Shown here: piece by piece, positions 36,548 to 46,700 of the stretch | Layout of the letters: each line of letters begins with the position of its first letter | Position numbering within the stretch: the first letter of the stretch is position 1 | Source of the DNA: Nitrosomonas sp. Nm166 | Lineage (GTDB): Bacteria > Pseudomonadota > Gammaproteobacteria > Burkholderiales > Nitrosomonadaceae | Reading direction: 5' to 3' | DNA length: 64,000 nt | NCBI RefSeq assembly: GCF_900112825.1 | Contig: NZ_FONE01000013.1 | Span: forward strand, 1-64,000 | The notes under the pieces: generated by a model | The model's database searches: none | What the model saw: only the letters and a program-made list of their open reading frames with translations | Told to the model about the DNA's origin: nothing | Position numbers and translations under genes: made by a program

Positions 36548-38086
36548 TCAAACAAACGCGATACCGGTCTGCATGAGTCCCGTTAAATGGATATTATCGG
36601 TATTGAAGTGACTGTCTGCTGCCAGTACAGCCAATGCGCCAGTGGATATTTCACCGCTGTCAAGCAGTTTGACGTAAGGGGATTTTTCAGCTTTTGAGGG
36701 CACAGCTCCGAACAGGTTATGCCATAACTGCGTTACCATGTCGTCGTGGCTGGTGAAACCTGCCGCATTGATCGCAAGCTCACCCAATTGTTCATAGCTC
36801 AAGCCTTTATCCGCTTCAGTCAAACCGATACCGACATATTCCTGGTTGGCGACAGTAGCAGTACCGAACACGGCGCCCAGTAACTTGGCCACCTGACCGG
36901 CGTGACCATCCAGATCCAGCGCCAGTTTGATGTCATCAAATTGCAGCCGCTCAATATTCGTTAGCGTGTCTTGATTACCCTGATTGGTATTGGCCGTGAT
37001 GGTGTAGCCGTTGGGGATTTTGCTTAGTGCATAATGCTCGCGTTGTGATTGCACCCGAACGGTATCAATTCCCGAACCGCCATCCAGCATATTGCTGTTG
37101 TCGTTTCCGATCATAAAGTCGTCACCCTGACCGGTCGTTGCATTTTCAATCGTGACGCCATTAGCAATCCATACATTGGGAACGGGCGAGCCTACATTCA
37201 CGCCATTGGATTGAACATATACCGGTTGACCGATAAACGACGCGCCCGCCGGTTTCAAATCAACGCTGGCGGAAGCTGTACCGGTGTATTGAAGAGTGTC
37301 GGTACCTCCTGCATCCCAAAGGGTTTCGTGGTAAGCATGTGTGTCGTCATAGTTGTAAGCTTCATTGCCGGCATGAAAATTGTTGTTGGCGCCATACACA
37401 TATTGTATGGCCGCGATATCCAGCAGCATCGGTGTCGTAGGGTGAAAGGAAAATTCATTCCCTTCATTGCCTGCCAGATCTGCATAGGTATAGCTCATGA
37501 TGGTGTGTATGGTGTTATCCAGATTGGGCGGAAGCGTGATTGCTGCTGGGTCATCGGAATTAAAGAAGGGGTGCTTGAGACCTAAAGCATGGCCAATCTC
37601 ATGCAAGAGTGTCTCAAACGAAATGCTGCCCGGATCCCATTCCTGAAAGTTCAGGAGCCCTAACGTGTTTATCCAGATATCACCTGCCTGGGCACTAAAG
37701 CCTGGCAGATAAGACCACGCCAAGGTAAATTCATCCGGATCTACGCTGTACATGGCACGGATATCGCCTACTTCATTAGATGTTTCCGTGACCTTGATAA
37801 AACTTAAATTGGCAACGTTAGCCCACTGTTGCAAAGCCCGTTCAAAATTGATTTGGTCATTGGTGGTCAGCGCTGTGGTTGCACTGCTCCATGGTTCACC
37901 ATCACCGAATGGGGAACCATAACCTGACCCAGGCTGGGTAGACCAGAACAAGGGGCTATTGCTGGTTGGGAAGCTATAAGAAATGGCCGGATTCGTCCAG
38001 CGAAGGTCGCTTAATAATGCATCAATCGTATTGACATTGGCTGGATGAATGTCAGTAACACTGCTTGAAACAAAAGGGGTAGGCAT
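36548..38086 (-). CDS. Serralysin-like M10 zinc metalloprotease
   Basis: A secreted metzincin of 512 residues. The zinc motif LLHEIGHALGLKHP starts at His162, and the Met-turn is in TIMSYTY. A beta-roll-like calcium-binding repeat (GNDNSNMLDGGSGIDT) follows, then a C-terminal domain of the DUF4214-like type (AAGFTSHDDMVTQLWHNLFG). There is no Sec signal, as expected for type I secretion. ATG 38086 with AGGA seven bases upstream is preferred over the longer frame to 38173. Confidence 0.88.
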   Translation of the reverse strand: MPTPFVSSSVTDIHPANVNTIDALLSDLRWTNPAISYSFPTSNSPLFWSTQPGSGYGSPFGDGEPWSSATTALTTNDQINFERALQQWANVANLSFIKVTETSNEVGDIRAMYSVDPDEFTLAWSYLPGFSAQAGDIWINTLGLLNFQEWDPGSISFETLLHEIGHALGLKHPFFNSDDPAAITLPPNLDNTIHTIMSYTYADLAGNEGNEFSFHPTTPMLLDIAAIQYVYGANNNFHAGNEAYNYDDTHAYHETLWDAGGTDTLQYTGTASASVDLKPAGASFIGQPVYVQSNGVNVGSPVPNVWIANGVTIENATTGQGDDFMIGNDNSNMLDGGSGIDTVRVQSQREHYALSKIPNGYTITANTNQGNQDTLTNIERLQFDDIKLALDLDGHAGQVAKLLGAVFGTATVANQEYVGIGLTEADKGLSYEQLGELAINAAGFTSHDDMVTQLWHNLFGAVPSKAEKSPYVKLLDSGEISTGALAVLAADSHFNTDNIHLTGLMQTGIAFV

Positions 38087-38216
38087 CAATAAATCCTGGT
38101 GATCGTCAGAAGGAATGAATGCAGCATGAGCTATGTATAGGTATGTTTTTAACATACTTCTGGACGACTTCACAACTTCCAGTTTAACAGCGATGCACTA
38201 CTGGGATTTTTTCCGT

Positions 38217-38945
38217 TTACTCTAAGCTTTCTTCGGTAGATTCGACTGAGAATCGATAGCCCGTTCCCCGCACTGTTTGCACCAGATTTTCTTTACCTAC
38301 AGTTTCAAGAATTTTCCGCAATCTGCGGATATGGACATCAACGGTACGGTCTTCTATGAAAACATGATCGCCCCATACGCGATCCAATAGTTGTGCACGG
38401 GTATGTACGCGTTCTTTATACGCCATCAGAAAATGTAGTAGACGAAATTCAGTGGGGCCTAAGCTGACTTCCGCTGGTTTTGACGGTTCGTCATGGCTAT
38501 ATACATGAACGCGATGCGTAGTCGGGTCAAGTTTTAATCCGCCAAGCTCGATAATTTCATCCGACATTTCCGGCAATCGCCGGCGCAATACCGCTTTGAT
38601 CCGCGCGAGTAACTCACGGGGTGAGAAAGGTTTAGTGATGTAATCATCTGCTCCGGCTTCGAGTCCGGCAATTTTGTCATTTTCCTGGATGCGGGCCGTG
38701 AGCATGATGATGGGAATGGCTTTGGTACGTTCTTCCTGTCTTAGTTTCCGCGCAAATTCCAAGCCCGTGATGTCAGGCAGCATCCAATCCAGCAATACCA
38801 GATCAGGTAAGACATTGTTGATTAACAGTTTTGCCTGTTTCGCGCTGTCCGCGCATAACACCATATGACCTGCTCTTTTTAAATTGAGAGCAATCAATTC
38901 CTGGATTGCAGGCTCATCTTCAACAACGAGTATTGTTACAGCCAT
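38217..38945 (-). CDS. phoB: Phosphate regulon response regulator PhoB
   Basis: Two-domain OmpR-type response regulator, 242 residues. Receiver domain: acidic pocket EDE (9-11), phosphoacceptor Asp53 in LLDWMLPD, Thr in IIMLTAR and Lys in YITKPFSP. The C-terminal winged helix ends TVDVHIRRLRKIL and VRGTGYRFS. The overall pattern (GLEFARKLR, LGPTEFRLLHFLM) is that of PhoB rather than another OmpR-type regulator. No phoR is next to it; the gene stands alone between the protease and LuxR-type genes. Confidence 0.88.
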   Translation of the reverse strand: MAVTILVVEDEPAIQELIALNLKRAGHMVLCADSAKQAKLLINNVLPDLVLLDWMLPDITGLEFARKLRQEERTKAIPIIMLTARIQENDKIAGLEAGADDYITKPFSPRELLARIKAVLRRRLPEMSDEIIELGGLKLDPTTHRVHVYSHDEPSKPAEVSLGPTEFRLLHFLMAYKERVHTRAQLLDRVWGDHVFIEDRTVDVHIRRLRKILETVGKENLVQTVRGTGYRFSVESTEESLE

Positions 38946-39162
38946 ATTTATATTAAAGGTAAATAGAAGTTGCTGAGATGATATAAATAAAGCGTTACAT
39001 TTTTATGACAGTATGATGAATGTAATAATTTTTCTAAAGAATAGAATAACAAATTTAGTAAATGTATCGTTTTGCGATGAACTTGTAATTCAAGGTTAAG
39101 GCTCATATTATTCTGAGACTAAGGCTTTAATATAAATACCATTTTCTAATGGCACTGCATGA

Positions 39163-40425
39163 ATGAATACCAAGCACCCTGACTGGATATCGCTGATCGA
39201 AGCAAGCTACAACTTGGAAGGCAATGACTCGCAGTGGCTGAAAAGACTTATAGATCATGCTTCTCGGCTCCTGAATCTCGGCACAGAACCTATCGGTTGG
39301 ACATTTCGCTGCACGCCGACCACTTTTAAGCTGGGTAATTTTTCGGAAGGAACATCCAAGGCGCTAACCTATGTTGCTCGCATGTCCCATACGCTGGCAT
39401 CGGAAAAATCGCTGGATTTGACCTACCGCACAGGAGTTGTCATTGCCACCGCGAGTGAGCTGGTTTTTCCACGACTGCCGGATATGCATAAGATGTTTAT
39501 GAATCTTCTGAAAGGTCGCATGCAAGACTTGCTGGTTATCAATTGCCAATCCGGTATAGGTAGTGGCGTATCCATCGGCGTGTTACTTAAGGAAACCTCA
39601 ACAGTGACTGCCCAGGAACGGCGGCGCTGGTCTCAAATTGCGGCACATATCGGTGCAGCGATCCGGTTACGCAATATGGCTGCTAGACTGTCAATCGATT
39701 CTCCGGAAGTAGAAGCGATTCTTGACTCGGGTGGAACCATACAGGATGCGCGAGGACCGGCAAAAGACCATGATGTTCGAGATAAGCTACGTGAGGTTGT
39801 TCGTTATATCGAAAGGTCACGCACACAAGTCGGGCGTGAGAATGTTGACGAGGCATTAAATAATTGGGAAGGACTGGTCAGTGGCCGCTGGTCGATGGTT
39901 GATCGTTTCGACAGCGATGGGCGCCGTTTCATCGTAGCCATCAAGAATGATCCAGCTTATCCCGATCCACGAGGATTGACACCGCGTGAGCGGCAAATCG
40001 CAGAATATGTCGGACTCGGATGCGCATCGAAAGAAATTGCTTATACTTTGGGTCTTTCCGAGGCCGCGATCACCAACTGCACTGCACGCGTGCAAAATAA
40101 GCTGGGAATAACCTCTCGGCCCGAGCTGGTAGCATTCTTTGCCCCGAATGGATTCAGACGCAAACTCGCAGAAACCATGCTTAGCGGAAGGCAATTGTTA
40201 ATTGGTGCTTATCCACTTGTTAATACTCGTCAACTCGCAGGCCTTTCTGAAACGGAGCGCGATATCGTCGCGCTTCTTATTGCCGGATCCACCAACGCCG
40301 ATATTGCGCAACGCCGCGGATCGAGCGAGCATACCGTTGCCAATCAAGTGCAATCCATTTTCCGAAAACTATCCGTACGATCCCGCGGAGAATTGGTTGC
40401 ACAGCTTCAGATAAAGAGTTATTAA
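39163..40425 (+). CDS. LuxR-family regulator with two tandem helix-turn-helix domains
   Basis: A 420-residue protein. The N-terminal 270 residues have no recognised ligand domain but read like a sensory region. Two LuxR-type DNA-binding domains follow: LTPRERQIAEYVGLGCASKE (about 272-330) and LSETERDIVALLIAGSTNAD (about 361-418). Tandem LuxR HTH domains in one chain are uncommon. It lies 275 bp upstream of the TcB-TcC gene on the same strand, so it is a candidate regulator of the toxin locus (inference). The 40426-40700 gap shows no other gene. Confidence 0.82.
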   Translation: MNTKHPDWISLIEASYNLEGNDSQWLKRLIDHASRLLNLGTEPIGWTFRCTPTTFKLGNFSEGTSKALTYVARMSHTLASEKSLDLTYRTGVVIATASELVFPRLPDMHKMFMNLLKGRMQDLLVINCQSGIGSGVSIGVLLKETSTVTAQERRRWSQIAAHIGAAIRLRNMAARLSIDSPEVEAILDSGGTIQDARGPAKDHDVRDKLREVVRYIERSRTQVGRENVDEALNNWEGLVSGRWSMVDRFDSDGRRFIVAIKNDPAYPDPRGLTPRERQIAEYVGLGCASKEIAYTLGLSEAAITNCTARVQNKLGITSRPELVAFFAPNGFRRKLAETMLSGRQLLIGAYPLVNTRQLAGLSETERDIVALLIAGSTNADIAQRRGSSEHTVANQVQSIFRKLSVRSRGELVAQLQIKSY

Positions 40426-40700
40426 TGGTAAGGGCGTACGACTCTGCTGAGTATAAACGAATTTAGAGCAGAATCTGGTCGTATTGCTGGAGCCATAAGC
40501 ATTGATCATTTGTCTTCAGAGTTGGATGTGATGTGTGGAATTAACTATTGATTAGCGGATTCCCCTTGCAACAAAATTATCTCTAAAACCGAGGAACGTG
40601 ACTCTGGGACAAACTTCTGGTCAAGGCCTGGTGATATTCATTCAGCCCGATCTTCGTTCGTGCTGGAATGGGAGTCAGAAATATCTCTTAGGAGAACCAA

Positions 40701-43700
40701 GTGGAAGGAAAAGACAGTAAGAGTATGAACAAAGATCGGGAAGCGCAAAAAGATGATTCCTTCACGCTATCCGCGCCCAAGATAGAGCTTCCGAAAGGCG
40801 GCGGCGCGATCCGTGGCATGGGCGAGAAATTCGCCGCCAATCCAGTGACGGGCACAGGTTCCATGGCGGTGCCGATTGCCACCAGCCCGGGGCGCAGTGG
40901 TTTCGGGCCTGAGCTGTCACTTTCCTATGATTCAGCTTCAGGCAACGGGTCATTCGGTTTCGGCTGGAGCTTATCGCTGCCTTCCATTACCCGCAAAACC
41001 GATAAAGGTTTGCCTCAGTATCTGGATGGTCATGACCATCAGCAGGATTCGGATACCTTTATCTTGTCCGGTGCGGAAGATCTGGTGCCTGTGTTCAAGA
41101 AAAAGGCAGACGTAGCACTTGAAGAGGGGGAATTGGAGCCAGAGGAGTGGGAATTCGATGAGGATGGTAACCACAAACTGGATGAGTCATCTCGTGAGGG
41201 CTACAGTATTCGTCGCTACCGTCCCCGTATCGAAGGCCTGTTCGCGCGGATCGAACGCTGGACGAATGTTAATGATCCTGGCGATGTGCACTGGCGCTCC
41301 ATCTCCAAAGACAACATTCTCACGCTCTATGGTAGAAACAGCAATTCCCGTATTGCCGATCCTGCCGATCCACGAAAAATCTTCAGCTGGCTGATCTGTG
41401 AAACCCGCGATGAGAAAGGCAATGCCATTCTGTATGAATACCACCAGGAGAATGATGCAGGTGTTGATCTGATGCAAGCCAACGAGCGCAACCGGTCACG
41501 CGCAGCCAATCGCTATATCAAGCGCATCCGCTACGGCAATCAAAGCACGCTACTCATAGATGGCCGCCGCCCTGTCTTCCTGACGCCGGATCAGCTGAGC
41601 GAAGCTAAGTGGCTATTTGAAGTCGTCTTCGATTATGGCGAAGATCATTATCGGATTCTTTCAAACGCTGCCCAGCGCCCGCAGATAGAAGCTGCGACGG
41701 AACCGGCGGATCCATCCTGGCCGGTACGTCCCGATCCATTTTCCAGTTACCGTGCCGGTTTCGAGGTGCGCACCTATCGCCGCTGTCAGCGCGTGCTCAT
41801 GTTCCATCACTTCACCGAATTGGGTGTGCATCCGTATCTCGTGCGTTCTACCGAGTTCAATTACACCGATTTTGAATACGCTGACGACGCGTTACCCAAT
41901 CCTTTAGATGAACTGAAGCACGAGGGCAGCACCCGCTTTGCTTCGTTCATACAAAACGTCTCGCAATCTGGTTATCTGCTTGATAACTCTGTTCCAGGTG
42001 AAAGCGAGGTTTTAGATGAACGCATCAGAAAATATACCTACTTCAAGAAATCGCTGCCGCCGCTGCAATTCAAATACAGCAAGGCAAAAATTCAAGAAAC
42101 GATCAGCGAACTGGATGCCGCAAGCCTGGAAAATCTCCCTATCGGACTGGATGGAAGCCATTATCAATGGGTCGATCTGGATGGCGAGGGGGTAACCGGC
42201 ATACTCACCGAACAAGCCAACGCTTGGTTTTATAAACCCAATCTCGGGGGCGGAAAATTCGGTCCATTGCAACCAGTAGCACGCCAACCCTCGCTGGCGG
42301 CGCTCAGCGGTGGGAATCAACAACTGCTCGATCTGGCAGGCAACGGTCAGCTCGATCTGGTGGCATTCAGCGGCCCCACACCCGGTTTTTATGAACGCAC
42401 CCACGACGAGGATTGGGAGCCTTTCCAGTCTTTCAAAACACTGCCCAATATTCCGTGGGACGAACCCAACCTGAAATTCATCGACCTGAACGGCGACGGT
42501 CATGCCGATATCCTTATCAGCGAACATCAAGTGTTCACCTGGCATCTGTCACTGGCGGAAGACGGCTTCGCCCCCGCCCGTCAGGTGACCCAGCCGCTGG
42601 ATGAAGAACAAGGCCCCCGGCTGGTATTCGCCGATGGCACGCAATCCATCTACCTGGCTGACATGTGCGGCGATGGCCTGACCGATCTGGTACGCATCCG
42701 CAATGGCGAAGTCTGCTACTGGCCCAACCTAGGCTATGGGCGTTTTGGGGCCAAGATCACCATGGACAATGCCCCCTGGTTCGATCATTCCGACCAGTTC
42801 AGCCAGCAGCGCATTCGTTTGGCGGATATCGACGGCTCCGGCGCCAACGACATCCTCTATCTGCACCGTGACGGCGTGCGGCTTTATTTCAACCAATCCG
42901 GCAACCGCTGGAGCGCGCCGTATCACCTGCATCCATTTCCACAGATCGACAACCTGACTTCGGTCATGACGGCCGACTTGCTCGGCAACGGCACAGCCTG
43001 TCTGGTGTGGTCATCCTCCCTGTCGGGTGACAGTAGACGCCCGCTGCGCTATCTCGATCTGATGGATAGCCAAAAACCGCATCTGCTGATCGAAGTGAAC
43101 AACAATCTCGGTGCAATCACCACAATTCAATACACCGCGTCCACCAAGTTTTATCTCGCCGACAAGGCTGCGGGCACGCCCTGGATCACCAAACTGCCGT
43201 TTCCCGTGCATGTAGTCGAACAAGTCATCGTCGAAGAAAAGTGGCGCGAGACGCGCTTTTCCAGCCGCTACAGCTACCATCATGGTTATTTCGACGGACA
43301 TGAACGCGAATTCCGTGGCTTTGGCCGGGTCGAGCAAGTGGATACAGAGCATTACGGTAAATTCACTGCGGGCAATACCGCCAGCCCCTACATCACCGAC
43401 GATCATCAGCTTTACCAGCCACCCATCAAAACCATCACCTGGTTTCACACCGGCGCATTTCTGAACCGCGAGCGCATCCTGTCGCAATTCCAGCAGGAAT
43501 ATTTCCGATCCGGCCGCTTTACTGAAAATGTCCTGCCCGAGCCCGATCTGGCCGTGCAGAATCTGTCCGTAGAAGAGTGGCGCGAAGCGCTGCGTGCCTG
43601 CAAAGGCATGATGCTGCGCCAGGAAATTTTTGAATTGGACGTGGATGCCTTGACAAGGGGCGAAGAGCAACGCGTCAAGTTGTTCTCAACCGCCTATCAC

Positions 43701-46700
43701 AACTGCCACATTCAACGGCTGCAACCCCGTGCGGACAATCGCCATGCGGTCTTCCTGGTCACTGGGAGCGAAGCCATCACCTATCACTATGAACTCGATT
43801 TACGTGACCCGGCCATTGCGCCCGATCCCCGCATCGCGCACACACTGAATCTGCGTACCGATTCATACGGCAATGTGCTGGAATCCGTCGCCGTGGCCTA
43901 TCCCCGTAGCGGGCGGCATATCGAAACGGATACAGGCACTGCGCTGTTGCCCGCCGACACGCCCGACCGCATTCGTGAAGTACAAGACAAACCCCATCTG
44001 GTCTATAGCGAAAACCGCTTCACTGAGGATATCGACGATCCACACGATTCCGATAATCCACCCGATCTCGACAATCACCGCCTGCCGCTGCCTTACGAAG
44101 TCAAGACGTACGAGCTGACCGGACTCGAACCGGAAGCGGACGAATTGTATTATTCCCTGGCCAATCTGCGGCAAGTGCCGATTGCCGACCCTACCAACGA
44201 ACTTCCGTATCACCAGCTGACTGGACCAGGCGGTCTGAAAAAACGCTGTGTCGAACATGTGCGCATGCTGTATTTCGACCGCAACCTGAGCGATGCCCTG
44301 CCGCTGGGAAGACACAATACGCTGGCATTGCCTTATGAAACCTACAAACTTGCACTGACGGAAGACTTACTGGAAGCGATCCTGAGCGAGAAGCTGAACG
44401 ACCTGCAAACCTCCGATGAAAGCCGTGAGAGCATGTTCAATCGTGTTTTGCATGAGGCTGGCTACCATCATTTCGCAGATGATCCCGGCCGCTGGTGGGT
44501 TCGTTCCGGCACCGCAGGATTTACTCTGGAAGGCGAGCAGCACGCAGCACAACACTTCTTCCTGCCCGAACGCTACACCGATCCCTTTGGTAATCAAACC
44601 ACGCTTGAATATGATGGCAATTACGATCTCTACATCCGCTCCAGCCGCGACCCAATGGGTAATGAAACAGCCATCGAAGTCTTCGACTACCGCGTACTGG
44701 CGCCCAGCCGGATGCGCGATATCAACGACAATCGGACCGAAGTGGCTTTCGATACCCTCGGCTTGCCTGCCGCCGTGGCGCTCAAAGGCAAACCGGATGG
44801 AAACGAAGGCGACAATCTCGATCCCGTGCCGCCCGACTTGGATACCGCAACACTCATCCGTTTCTTCACCGGTAACTACAACGAAGCCGAAGCACACGAA
44901 TTTCTTGGCAATGCCACCGCGCGCCATCTGTATTACTTTGGCGAAACCGAGGAAAGGGATGCTGATGGCAATATAGCAATCCGCTGGGGAGCAAGCCCTG
45001 CCAGCGCCTGCGGCATACTGCGCGAGAAACACGTTGCACAGCTTGACCCAGACGAACTCCCTCCTCCGTTACAACTGGCTTTCGAATATTCCGACGGCAG
45101 CGGCAATGTATTGGTCAAAAAAGTGCAGGCCGAATCTGAAAACGAAGACGGCACACCGCGCTGGATAGCGAACGGCAAAACCATCCTCAACAACAAAGGC
45201 AAGCCGGTCAAGCAATACGAACCATATTTCACCGTTTCTCAACGATTTGAAGAACCGGCAGAAGTCGGCGTCACCCCCATCCTGTATTACGACGCGGCAG
45301 GCCGCCCCATCCGCACCGAAGCGCCGGACGGCAGCTACAGCCGGGTGGAATTCACGCCCTGGTTCATGGCGGCCTGGGACGCCAGCGATACCGTTCTCGA
45401 ACGGGATAATGCCTGGTATACCCGTCATATCAACGGAACAGCCGCAGAACAATACGCCGCAAGAATGGCCGAACTTCACGCTAATACACCCACTGTGACC
45501 CATCTGGATAGCCTCGGTCGAGAGGTGATCGCCATTGCGCACAACCGCTTTCCTGACAACGATGTTCCTGCGCCAGATAGCGATCCCTTGAGGCGCACTT
45601 GGCTGGAAGAAAGATATGTCACCTGCACCCACCTCGACGCCGAAGGCAAACCGCTGTGGATACGCGATGCACGCGGCAATCGGGTCATGGAATATATCAA
45701 ACACAACCCATCCGGCACCGGCCCGGAATATTTCCCCGCCTACGACATTGCCGGTAATCTGCTGTTTCAGCACAGCATGGACGGCGGCGACCGCTGGATG
45801 CTGATGGATTCAACCGGTCAGCCCCATTATGCTTGGGACAGGAACGAGCGCGTAGTCGAAAATGATCCGCTTCAAGAAGAAAACCGCCTCTATCGTACCA
45901 TCTACGATAAGCTGCGCCGCCCCAGGGAACAACGCTTGCAGATTGACGGAGGAACATGGCTGGTGACAGAACGGCTTATCTATGGCGAAAGCCTCGCAGA
46001 AGCGAAGACACGCAATCTGCGCGGCCAGGTTTATCAGCACTACGATCCCAGCGGCTTGATCACCAATGAATTGTTCGACTTCAAAGGCAACCTACTGGAA
46101 GTGACGCGCCAACTCGCCAGCGCTTATGCTGCTTCGATCATCGACTGGCCGGAGGATCTGCCAGATAGTGCGCTTGAACAAGAAATCTTCACCCAGCGCA
46201 CGCAGTACGACGCGCTCAACCGCATGATCTGGCTGGAAAACTGGCATCGAGAAGACCGCTCAGACCGCCCCCCAGCTGTCTATATCCCCCGGTACAACCA
46301 GCGAGGTATCCTGGCCGGTGAAACCCTGACTGTACGCGGTGAAGCAAGGGAAGCGATTCGCCGCATCGAATACGACGCCAAAGGCCAGCGGATGCTGATC
46401 GAATGTGGCAACGACACGATCACCCGTTACTATTATGACGAGAAAACCTTCCGGCTGATGCAATTGCGGACGGCCAAACGCGTTGCCGATGTTCCTTTGC
46501 CATCACCACCCGGCGATCACACTAATTTGAATGTGCTGCAAAATCTGTATTACACCTACGATCCTTCCGGCAATATTACGGAAATCCATGACAATGCCTA
46601 TCAGCCCGAGTTCTTCCAGAATCAAATCGTCGAACCCAGCAGTACCTATACCTATGATGCGCTCTACCGGCTGATCGAAGCCAGCGGACGTGAAAACGGG

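Noticed and set aside
40202-40414. 70-codon plus-strand open frame in the LuxR gene
   Set aside because: It overlaps the second HTH domain in another frame and has no recognisable features.
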